Shown piece by piece: positions 35,467 to 42,614 of a stretch of 64,000 nucleotides of DNA; position 1 is the stretch's first letter; the number at the start of each line of letters is the position of its first letter. The notes under the pieces are model-generated. The model was not told the DNA's origin. It was given only the letters and a program-made list of their open reading frames with translations, and did not search any database. The translations under genes were made by a program, and so were the position numbers. This DNA comes from JADFQT01 sp965216025 (GTDB lineage: Bacteria > Chloroflexota > Dehalococcoidia > Lucifugimonadales > UBA3495): assembly GCA_965216025.1 (NCBI GenBank), contig CBDCEX010000018.1, forward strand, positions 992,001 through 1,056,000, given 5' to 3'.

Positions 35467-36642
35467 GTGGAATTCGCGTTTAGCGCCGAAGACGATGCCT
35501 TCCGCCGAGAATTGACCGAATTTATCCGACAAGAGCATACCCCCGAATGGGATGACGCCGACCGAGGCTCCGACGAAGCCGGCTGGACCGCCACCAAGCA
35601 AATGCGCCAGAAGCTGGCCGACCGGGGCTGGCTGACCATGCACTGGCCGGAAGAGTATGGGGGCCAGAAAGCCTCGCCAGTGCGGTCCACTGTCTTCAAC
35701 GATGAGATGACCTATTATCGGGCACCCGGACGGGATAACTTCGGGGTGCGGATGATGGGCGCCACCCTAATGATGCATGGGTCCGAGGAGCAAAAACGCC
35801 TGCATCTGCCTCCAGTAGCCCGGGGGGAGGTGCAGTGGTGCCAGGGATACAGCGAGCCGGAGACGGGCTCAGACCTGGCCTCTCTCAACACTCGAGCAGT
35901 TAGAGACGGCGACGAGTTCGTTATAAACGGGAGTAAAATTTGGACCTCTATGGGCCATCGGGGAGACTGGATCATGCTGCTGGCCCGCACCGACACCGAT
36001 GCCCCCAAGCACCGGGGTATCAGCTTCTTCCTGGTGGACATGAAAACTCCGGGAATTCAGGTGCGGCCCATCATCGACATGGCCGGTAGGCACAACTTTA
36101 ACCAGGTGATTTTCGACAATGTGCGGGTCCCGGCCCGTAACCTGGTTGGGGAGGAAAACCGGGGCTGGTACGTGGCGGTGACCCTGCTGGACTTCGAGCG
36201 ATCCGGCATCGACTATTCCTCCAATGGCCGCCGCTTGTTGGACGATACCTGGCGCTATGCCACGGACACCAAACGCGACGGCCAGGTCTTGGCCCAAGTC
36301 CCCTGGGTGCGTAACCTGATGGCCGATCGCTACATCGAGTGCGAAGTAGCCCGGCTCATCGCCTACAATGTGGCGTATATGCAGGGGGAGGGACTGGTAC
36401 CCAACAAAGAAGCCTCCATGAGTAAGGTGTTTGGCAGTGAGACAGTGCAGCGTGTGACCAAAAGCTGCATGGAGGTGCTGGGAATGTACGGTTTCCTGAA
36501 CCGGCAGGATAAGTGGGCGCCACTCGAGGGACGGATCCAGGAGAATTGGCTGACGAGCTTCTCCGGCACCATCGCCGCCGGCACCTCGGAAATTCAACGC
36601 AACGTCATCGCCAGCCGCGGGCTGGGGCTACCCCGGGGATGA
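35467..36642 (+). CDS. acyl-CoA dehydrogenase family protein
   Basis: A 391-residue FAD enzyme of the acyl-CoA dehydrogenase family. It has the N-terminal helical domain (MEFAFSAEDDAFRRELTEFIRQE; LADRGWLTMHWPEEYGG), the beta-domain block WCQGYSEPETGSDLASLNTRAVRDGDEFVINGSKIWTSMGHRGDWIMLLARTD, and the C-terminal block SFSGTIAAGTSEIQRNVIASRGLGLPRG. It oxidises acyl-CoA thioesters to enoyl-CoA or related substrates; chain specificity is unknown. GACAGGAGG precedes the start codon, a GTG at 35467. Confidence 0.9.
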   Translation: MEFAFSAEDDAFRRELTEFIRQEHTPEWDDADRGSDEAGWTATKQMRQKLADRGWLTMHWPEEYGGQKASPVRSTVFNDEMTYYRAPGRDNFGVRMMGATLMMHGSEEQKRLHLPPVARGEVQWCQGYSEPETGSDLASLNTRAVRDGDEFVINGSKIWTSMGHRGDWIMLLARTDTDAPKHRGISFFLVDMKTPGIQVRPIIDMAGRHNFNQVIFDNVRVPARNLVGEENRGWYVAVTLLDFERSGIDYSSNGRRLLDDTWRYATDTKRDGQVLAQVPWVRNLMADRYIECEVARLIAYNVAYMQGEGLVPNKEASMSKVFGSETVQRVTKSCMEVLGMYGFLNRQDKWAPLEGRIQENWLTSFSGTIAAGTSEIQRNVIASRGLGLPRG

Positions 36643-36780
36643 ACCCGGTTTGAGTAACTTACACCATTTCTAAAGGAGTATTGTTGCCTCGTGAATAACG
36701 GTGCTGAGGCACGGCGCGAGACGGTGTGTATACTGGGTTCGGGCTTGGAGCCGGAAGGGTATTGATGATAAAGGGTATTA

Positions 36781-37026
36781 ATGAAAATTGAGGTCAGATT
36801 CTTTGCCCTGTATCGAGAGCGAGCCGGATGCAGCAGTTCCTCGTTGGACCTGCCGGCCGGGGCCACGGTGGCCGACCTCACCGCCGAGGTGCGGCGACGG
36901 CACCCCGGTTTGGCGCCGCCGGAGGTGAGAATAGTGGTTGCGGTCAACGCCGACTATGCGGAACCGGACACCGTGCTAAGCGAGCGGGACGAGGTCTGCC
37001 TCATTCCCCCGGTCAGCGGAGGTTAG
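36781..37026 (+). CDS. moaD: molybdopterin synthase small subunit / ThiS-like protein (MoaD)
   Basis: An 81-residue ubiquitin-fold sulfur carrier. It starts MKIEVRFFALYRERAG, has ADLTAEVRRRHPGLAPPEVRIVVAVNADYAEPDT, and ends in the obligatory C-terminal Gly-Gly (PPVSGG). Placement 17 bp before moaE makes MoaD the natural assignment. With MoaE it converts cyclic pyranopterin monophosphate to molybdopterin. The gene directly precedes moaE on the same strand. Confidence 0.9.
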   Translation: MKIEVRFFALYRERAGCSSSSLDLPAGATVADLTAEVRRRHPGLAPPEVRIVVAVNADYAEPDTVLSERDEVCLIPPVSGG

Positions 37027-37043
37027 TAGATGAGGATTAGAAG

Positions 37044-37502
37044 ATGCTAGAAATTACCGGCCAGCCTCTGGACCCGGAGCGGGTGACGAATCTGGTTCGT
37101 AAAGATGGGAACGGCGCGGTGGTAACCTTTCTGGGCACCACCAGGGACAATTTTGAGGGCAAGCGGGTGCTGCGCCTGGAATACGAGGCCTACTACGATA
37201 TGGCCCTGAAAAAGCTGGAAGAAATATGCCGGGAGATGCGCGAGGAATTTGGCGTTGAGGACGTGGCCATTTCCCATCGGACCGGCCTGGTGGATATCGG
37301 GCAAATCTCCCTGATCGTAGCCGTAGCCGCCCCCCACCGGAAGGAAGCCTTTTACGCCTGTCACAAGGTGGTGGACCGGGTCAAAGAGATAGTGCCGATC
37401 TGGAAAAAAGAGGTCTACGAAGACGGCTCCCGCTGGGTAGCCTGTGAAGATCATGAGTTCTCCCCTCCTCAAGGGGCCGCCGCGGAAACCCCTGGTCATT
37501 AA
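37044..37502 (+). CDS. moaE: molybdopterin synthase large subunit (MoaE)
   Basis: A 152-residue MoaE. It has GAVVTFLGTTRDNFEGKRVLRLEYEAYYDMALKKLEEICREM, DVAISHRTGLVDIGQISLIVAVAAPHRKEAFYACHKVVDRVKEIVPIWKKEVYEDGSRWV. The catalytic Lys pair (APHRKEAF and IWKKE) is conserved. It forms the heterotetramer with MoaD and inserts the dithiolene sulfurs. The molybdenum hydroxylase at 12.2 kb is a possible client. An ISAzo13 remnant starts 11 bp after its stop codon. Confidence 0.92.
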   Translation: MLEITGQPLDPERVTNLVRKDGNGAVVTFLGTTRDNFEGKRVLRLEYEAYYDMALKKLEEICREMREEFGVEDVAISHRTGLVDIGQISLIVAVAAPHRKEAFYACHKVVDRVKEIVPIWKKEVYEDGSRWVACEDHEFSPPQGAAAETPGH

Positions 37503-37513
37503 GCTGTCCTTGA

Positions 37514-37774
37514 CTAAGGGATTGTCACGAAATAATTAGTTCAATTGAGCAGCGCAACGCGGGGTAGCAGCGAATAATTCCATTCACCATGGAAAGAGTC
37601 TCTACGCAAATAGATGGCTTCGAGTTCGTCGTCCGATACGGTGCGCCCGGCCGGGTATCGGTTGGTGTCCAGTTGGCTCTGAACCCGCAGCCCCGTCCGG
37701 GTCGTGGTCGCCCCGATCAAGTTCACCGCCACCTCGTGGCTCACCAGCGGCTTTCCGCGCCAGTTCTGGCTGAG
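37514..37774 (-). mobile_element. truncated ISAzo13-family remnant (right end)
   Basis: About 260 bp nearly identical to the last part of the intact element at 15512-16814, in reverse orientation. It begins with the terminal CTAAGGGATTGTCACG and ends within the codons for SQNWRGKPL of the transposase (GCCAGTTCTG). The rest of the element is missing. Beyond the break the sequence becomes the dockerin-domain fragment. Confidence 0.88.
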
Positions 37775-38170
37775 CCGGTGGCAACTTACCGGGAGCTGGT
37801 CTCCGACGGGAATGGCAGGTTTCGCATCACTGACATCTCCCCAACGATTTTGCCGCCAGGCCCCTATGACGTTCGGGTTAAGGCCCGCCGCACCCTGGGC
37901 AGTCGGGCTTCCCAAGTTACAATTCCGGCTTCGGATTCCCATCTGTTCGCCTCCGGAACTCTGGCGGTGGAATGGGATTCCTTGCGGTACGGAGATTTAG
38001 ACGACAACCATGTGGTTGACGATGCCGATGTTGAAGCGCTGAAGACCAGCTTTGCCCGCAGGCCCGGCGAAACCGGATTCAATTCTCAGGCCGACTTCAA
38101 CTCCGACCAACTCGTTGATGGCCAAGACTTCTCCATCCTGGCCGAGAACTTCTTGAACCGCTCCAAATAG
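37775..38170 (+). pseudogene. C-terminal fragment of a dockerin type I domain protein
   Basis: The last ~131 codons of a larger protein. A beta-rich stretch (ITDISPTILPPGPYDVRVKA) is followed by two dockerin-like calcium loops: GDLDDNHVVDDADVEALKTSF and ADFNSDQLVDGQDFSILAENF, each with the D-x-D/N-x-D pattern and trailing helix. In known systems dockerins bind cohesins, and in environmental bacteria they also appear on secreted proteins. The 5' part is missing, replaced by the ISAzo13 remnant. The frame is open into the remnant, so a fusion frame from 37589 exists, but that upstream part is antisense transposase sequence. Confidence 0.75.
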
Positions 38171-38543
38171 CCATCCTCCGGGGCTATTAACCACCGGTGC
38201 TTTTAACCAAAGGAAACTGGATGGGAAGCCATTTTAATCCAACGGGCATTTGTTACCCATCGATCCCATGCCGGGGAATGGACGCTGTTCCCCCAGTGCG
38301 TGGCCGGGAACCGTCTAATAAATATGGAAATTACGGATGGTTTCGGTGCTTAATAAGCCACAATAGTGCTGGATTGTCACCAATTATTGACAGCCTAATT
38401 CCGCTTTGCTAGGATTCCTCCCATCGTCACGCGATGTATCCTATCTGGGTAGCTGAGGGCCTGCGCCCCGGCTAGCCCTCCTGGGTCGGCGTGTTGGTGA
38501 GGCCCTGTGAACCCGGCTCACCCCGCTGTGTTGGATAGAAAGC
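38171..38543. other. intergenic region upstream of the hopanoid operon
   Basis: There is no gene in 373 bases. The region contains the candidate promoter described at 38387-38415 and otherwise ordinary, slightly AT-richer sequence. Confidence 0.5.
38387..38415 (+). promoter_or_regulatory. candidate sigma70-type promoter of the hopanoid operon
   Basis: A perfect -35 TTGACA (38387-38392), a 17-bp spacer and the -10 TAGGAT (38410-38415) place a start near 38422, ~120 bases before the polyprenyl synthase ATG. The same TTGACAGC-to-TAGGAT arrangement with identical spacing is found upstream of sufB. Confidence 0.6.
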
Positions 38544-39671
38544 ATGGGCAACCAAACCACCCGCTTGCAGCGTTCCGAAAAGCCTCCACCTCCGGGTCTG
38601 CCCGCCATGTTCGGCCGGTACGAGGCCATGGTCGCCGGAGAGCTTTCCCAGGCAGTCCCTTTGCTTTCCCCAGCGGCACTTGCGGCGGCACTTGCGGCGG
38701 AACTTGCGGCGGAACTCTCTAATGTTATGCGGTACCATCTGGGGTGGGTGGACCGGCACGGGCAACCAGCCGCCTCGCCGGCATCCCAAGGCAAGGCATT
38801 GCGTCCCACGCTGTGCCTGTTTGCCTGCCAGGCCCTGGAAGGAGACCCGGCTCTCGCTTTGCCCGCGGCGGCGGCGCTGGAGCTGATCCACAATTTTTCC
38901 CTGATTCACGATGACATTCAAGACCAGGGTTACGAACGCCGGCACCAGCCAACCGTCTGGTCCCTCTGGGGAGCGCCCAAGGCTCTGGTGGCCGGTGACG
39001 CCATGCAATCGGTGGGAGACCTTTCGGCCCTGAACTGCGCCGGGGTTGGAGTGCCGCCAGCGATGGCCCTGAAGGTATCAGGGATCTTGACTGAAAGCTA
39101 CCTGGAAATGATCGAGGGCCAGTGCCGGGACCTGGTTTTCGAGACCAGGACCACCATCACTGTCGATGAGTACCTGGAGATGATCGCCCTGAAGACCGGC
39201 GCATTGATTCGCAGCGCCGTCGAGATAGGCTCTCTGCTGGCTACCGGGGACACCGCCACCACCAGGGCCTTCGCCAATTTCGGCAGCTATCTGGGAAGGG
39301 CGTTTCAGATTCGCGACGACTTCCTGGGGATTTGGGGGGATGAAGCAGCCACCGGCAAGACCGCCGATGGCGACCTTCGGCAACGCAAAAAGTCCTTTCC
39401 GGTGGTGTACGCCCTAGAAAATGCCCAGGGGCCGGCGCGACGGGAATTGTCGCGAATTTATGGGACCGGCAACCGGAATGAAATGGAGGAGGCGGACATC
39501 GTGCGGGTCCGGGAGGTTCTGGACCAGGTTGGCGCCGCCGGCCAGTGCCAGCGCCTGACCGAACGCAGCGCCAGCCGCGCTTTGGAGGCGCTGCTTGGTG
39601 TCGAGCTGGCTCCCTGGGCCAGGACGGAAATGGAAGAGCTGGTGCATTTCCTCTCCCGCCGCGAATTCTGA
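38544..39671 (+). CDS. polyprenyl synthetase (farnesyl/geranylgeranyl diphosphate synthase type)
   Basis: A 375-residue trans-isoprenyl diphosphate synthase. The first Asp-rich motif is LIHDDIQDQGYERRHQPTVW and the second IRDDFLGIWGDEAATGKTADGDLRQRKKSFPVVYAL, both with the metal-binding aspartates. It condenses isopentenyl diphosphate with allylic diphosphates, presumably to supply farnesyl diphosphate for squalene in this operon. The N-terminus contains a short Ala/Glu/Leu repeat encoded by ~12-bp tandem units (38673-38718). GGATAG precedes ATG; a later ATG at 38610 is possible. It is the first gene of the hopanoid operon. Confidence 0.88.
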   Translation: MGNQTTRLQRSEKPPPPGLPAMFGRYEAMVAGELSQAVPLLSPAALAAALAAELAAELSNVMRYHLGWVDRHGQPAASPASQGKALRPTLCLFACQALEGDPALALPAAAALELIHNFSLIHDDIQDQGYERRHQPTVWSLWGAPKALVAGDAMQSVGDLSALNCAGVGVPPAMALKVSGILTESYLEMIEGQCRDLVFETRTTITVDEYLEMIALKTGALIRSAVEIGSLLATGDTATTRAFANFGSYLGRAFQIRDDFLGIWGDEAATGKTADGDLRQRKKSFPVVYALENAQGPARRELSRIYGTGNRNEMEEADIVRVREVLDQVGAAGQCQRLTERSASRALEALLGVELAPWARTEMEELVHFLSRREF

Positions 39672-39712
39672 AGTATTTGATTCGTGAGTCTGCCTGGAGG
39701 CGTTTACTCAAC

Positions 39713-40765
39713 GTGAAAAAACATATGGAACGAGACCTGAAACCGGCCAAGCGGCCTATCGAACTTTCGGCTCGGCTGGCCTGGTATCTGCTGCGGAACC
39801 GGCTGCGCGGTAAGAAGCGATTCCCGCTGGTTACCATGCTGGAGCCCTTGGAAATGTGCAACCTGGCTTGCGTTGGCTGCGGCCGCATTCGGGAATACAA
39901 GCCGGTCCTGGACAAGATGATGCCGGTGGAGGTTGCTCTCCAGGCCGTGGCAGAGTCCGGGGCTCCCATCGTTTCCATCGCCGGTGGGGAACCCACCATC
40001 CACCCGCAAATCGACCAGATCATCAATCGCCTGGTGGAACAAAGATATTTCGTCTACTGCTGTACCAACGCCCTGCTGCTGGAGCGTCTGCTGGCCAAGG
40101 TTCCGCCATCCAAGTACTTCTGCTGGGTGGTCCACATGGACGGCATGGAGCAGAAGCACGACGAATCGGTGGCACGAAAAGGCGTGTTCAAAAAGGCCGT
40201 GGCAGGCATTGAACTGGCCTTGAGCCGGGGCTATCGGGTCTGTACCAACACCACTGTTTTCAGAAACAGCGACGTTGCCGACCTGCGGGAGATGTTCCAT
40301 TTCGTGGCCGGCCTAGGCGTGGAAGGCTCAATGATTTCCCCGGGTTACGATTTCCAAGATGCGCCGGACCAGGACCTTTTCTTGAGCCGCCAGGAGGCCA
40401 GGTCCATTTTCAAGGAGCTGCTGGACCCGGCCAAAACCGCTGGGGCACGTTTTTACAACAACCCGCTCTATCTGAACTTTCTGCGGGGGGAGCGGGAGTA
40501 TCAGTGCACCGCATGGTCCAACCCCACCTATACCGTCATGGGTTGGCGCAAGCCCTGCTATCCCCTGGCCGATGAACACGTGCAGGAGGTTGAGAAGCTC
40601 TACGATCCCCAGCTTTGGGAGGAGCAGTACGGGGTTGGCCGGGACCCCAGATGCGCCAACTGCATGATGCACTGCGGCTTTGAGTCGGCCACCATCTTCC
40701 AAGCCATATCCACGCCCAAGGATTGGGTTACCCTGGTCAAATCCGGGATCAAATCCGGCGCCTAA
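39713..40765 (+). CDS. hpnH: HpnH, radical-SAM adenosyl-hopene transferase
   Basis: A 350-residue radical SAM enzyme. It has the cluster motif CNLACVGCG (C-x3-C-x2-C), the SAM-binding IAGGEPTIHPQI, CCTNALLLERLL, and HpnH-specific blocks VVHMDGMEQKHDESVARKGVFKKAVAGI and ISPGYDFQDAPDQDLFLSRQEARSIFKELL, plus the C-terminal Cys cluster CYPLADEH, CANCMMHCGFE. It adds a 5'-deoxyadenosyl group to diploptene to give adenosylhopane. GTG at 39713, preceded by GGAGG, is preferred; ATG at 39725 is the alternative. Confidence 0.93.
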   Translation: MKKHMERDLKPAKRPIELSARLAWYLLRNRLRGKKRFPLVTMLEPLEMCNLACVGCGRIREYKPVLDKMMPVEVALQAVAESGAPIVSIAGGEPTIHPQIDQIINRLVEQRYFVYCCTNALLLERLLAKVPPSKYFCWVVHMDGMEQKHDESVARKGVFKKAVAGIELALSRGYRVCTNTTVFRNSDVADLREMFHFVAGLGVEGSMISPGYDFQDAPDQDLFLSRQEARSIFKELLDPAKTAGARFYNNPLYLNFLRGEREYQCTAWSNPTYTVMGWRKPCYPLADEHVQEVEKLYDPQLWEEQYGVGRDPRCANCMMHCGFESATIFQAISTPKDWVTLVKSGIKSGA

Positions 40766-40800
40766 GTTCTAAATCGGTAGCGTTGGAGAGGTAGAACCTG

Positions 40801-41592
40801 GTGCTTACCATCATCGCACCAATGCAAAGCGAGATCTCTTACCTGGGGCAGGACCCGACGCTTCGCCGGTGGGATGGAGCCGAAGGTCAAGTCCTGGTGG
40901 TAGGCATGGGGAAAGAGGCCGTTCGCAGCAGCCTAAGCCGGTGGCTGGCAGCGCCGGATAACGGCTCAACATCTCGCCGCCCAGACCGGCTGCTATTGCT
41001 AGGATTCGCCGGAGCCGTGGACCCGGCCCTGGCCTGTGGCGACCTGATTTTGGCTGGCCGCTACTACTTGGATCGGGGTACGCAGGAGGGGATCGGCGAC
41101 GAGTTTTTTGAGGCGGATTCTTCGATGCTGAAGCAAGCCGGGGCGGCGGCCAACGCGTTAGCACTGGCATGGCGCCGGGTGGAGTCTCTGACAGTGGGCC
41201 GCCCGGTCTCCACTGGGGAAGCAAAGGCGGCTCTTTACCGGAGACACTCGACTGTCGGGATAAACATTGGCACAATAAACATGGAAGATTACTGGGTCGG
41301 GGAGTTTGCCGCCCGGGCCGAAATCCCGTTTCTGGCGGTCCGGGCTGTAATCGATACCGCCGATCAGGCGATTCCCAGCTATGCGATGGGGCTTCAAGAG
41401 CGCCGTTGGGGCGCCCTGGCCTCGGCAGCTGTCAGGCCGTGGCAACTTCCAAACCTGGTGAGCTTGGCTAGCAACCGGCGGGTGGCCCGCAAGAGCCTGC
41501 GGCGATTCGCCGGGGCCTTTCTGCAAGACCCGGATAGACTTGCCAAAAGACTCGATAGAGAAGAGAATCGGCTGCCCGTCGGGACTAGTTGA
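40801..41592 (+). CDS. hpnG: HpnG, hopanoid-associated nucleoside phosphorylase
   Basis: A 263-residue PNP/UDP phosphorylase-fold protein. It has LTIIAPMQSEISYL, LLLLGFAGAVDPALACGDLILA, RPVSTGEAKAALYR and NMEDYWVGEFAARAEIPFLAVRAVIDTADQAIPSYA, where the Met-Glu pair matches the ribose-binding residues of the fold. HpnG removes adenine from adenosylhopane to give ribosylhopane (known from Rhodopseudomonas and Streptomyces work). It starts GTG, directly after hpnH, and overlaps hpnA by four bases. Confidence 0.85.
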   Translation: MLTIIAPMQSEISYLGQDPTLRRWDGAEGQVLVVGMGKEAVRSSLSRWLAAPDNGSTSRRPDRLLLLGFAGAVDPALACGDLILAGRYYLDRGTQEGIGDEFFEADSSMLKQAGAAANALALAWRRVESLTVGRPVSTGEAKAALYRRHSTVGINIGTINMEDYWVGEFAARAEIPFLAVRAVIDTADQAIPSYAMGLQERRWGALASAAVRPWQLPNLVSLASNRRVARKSLRRFAGAFLQDPDRLAKRLDREENRLPVGTS

Positions 41593-42584
41593 AGGTTCTG
41601 GTAACCGGCGCCACCGGCTTCATCGGAGGCAACCTGGCCCGCCGGCTGGTAGCGCAGGGCCATCAGGTTAAGGCCCTGGTCAGACCGGGGAGCAACACAT
41701 TAACAATTGGCAGTATCGGCGATAGCACCGGGGTGGAGACAGTTCCAGGCGATATTCTGGATGCGGATTCAGTGGACCGGGGGCTTCATGGCTGCCAGTG
41801 GCTTTTCCACTGCGCGGCCTCCTACACTTTCTGGAGCAAGAATCCGGGGGATATCTATCGGACCAACGTCGAAGGTACGGCGATAGTCTTGGATGCCGCC
41901 GCGAGGGCCGGGGTGGAGCGGGTGGTCTATACCAGCACGGTGGGGACCATAGGTTTGCCGGCGGCGGGTTTGGGCAACGAATGTACAGAACTGCCGGCGG
42001 CTCAGTTGGTGGGGAACTACAAGAAGTCCAAATACCAGGCGGAGCAGATAGCCCTGGAAAAGGCCAGGCAAGGGCTGCCGCTGGTGGTGGTAAATCCAAC
42101 TGCGACGGTGGGTCCCTGGGATGTCAAACCCACCCCCACCGGAAGGATCGTGCTGGACTACATTCGCGGACGCATGCCGGCGTATGTCGACACTGGGCTG
42201 AATCTGGTGGACGTGGCGGATGTGGCGGAGGGGCACATTTTAGCGGCGGAGAAGGGCAAGGTTGGCCAGCGGTACGTATTAGGCAATCGAAATCTGACTC
42301 TGAAGGCGCTATTTGGACTGCTTGAGGGCATTACCGGGAGGAAGGCTCCCAGGACAAGAATTCCCAGGTGGCTGGCGCTGGGCGCCGGTTATTTCGACCA
42401 GTTGGTGGAGGGACAGTTCCTCGGCCGGGAGCCCCGAATACCCTTGGAAGGCCTCAGAGCAGCAAAGAAACCCATGTATGTCAGCAGTGAAAAGGCAATT
42501 TATGAATTAGGCTTGCCCCAGACCCCAGTAGAGCAGGCGCTGGCGGAAGCCGTTGCCTGGTTTGAAAACCACGGGTACAAGTAA
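41589..42584 (+). CDS. hpnA: HpnA, hopanoid-associated sugar epimerase
   Basis: A 331-residue extended SDR. It has KVLVTGATGFIGGNLARRLVAQGHQVKALVRPGS, GDILDADSVDRGLHGCQWLFHCAASYTFW, VVYTSTVGTIGLP, GNYKKSKYQAEQIALE (Tyr-Lys dyad) and LPLVVVNPTATVGPWDVKPTPTGRIVLDYIRGRMPAYVDTGLNLVDVADVAEGHILA, which are the hallmarks of hpnA proteins. The exact reaction is unproven; a role in hopanoid side-chain modification is presumed from its constant linkage to shc. It starts TTG, overlapping the hpnG stop (TTGA), indicating translational coupling. Confidence 0.9.
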   Translation: MKVLVTGATGFIGGNLARRLVAQGHQVKALVRPGSNTLTIGSIGDSTGVETVPGDILDADSVDRGLHGCQWLFHCAASYTFWSKNPGDIYRTNVEGTAIVLDAAARAGVERVVYTSTVGTIGLPAAGLGNECTELPAAQLVGNYKKSKYQAEQIALEKARQGLPLVVVNPTATVGPWDVKPTPTGRIVLDYIRGRMPAYVDTGLNLVDVADVAEGHILAAEKGKVGQRYVLGNRNLTLKALFGLLEGITGRKAPRTRIPRWLALGAGYFDQLVEGQFLGREPRIPLEGLRAAKKPMYVSSEKAIYELGLPQTPVEQALAEAVAWFENHGYK

Positions 42585-42614
42585 CCAATAACGGGCCACA
42601 AGAGGTTCAACAGG

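Noticed and set aside
37589..37774. N-terminal part of a 193-codon fusion frame leading into the dockerin fragment
   Set aside because: These codons are antisense to the ISAzo13 transposase end and are not a real protein segment.
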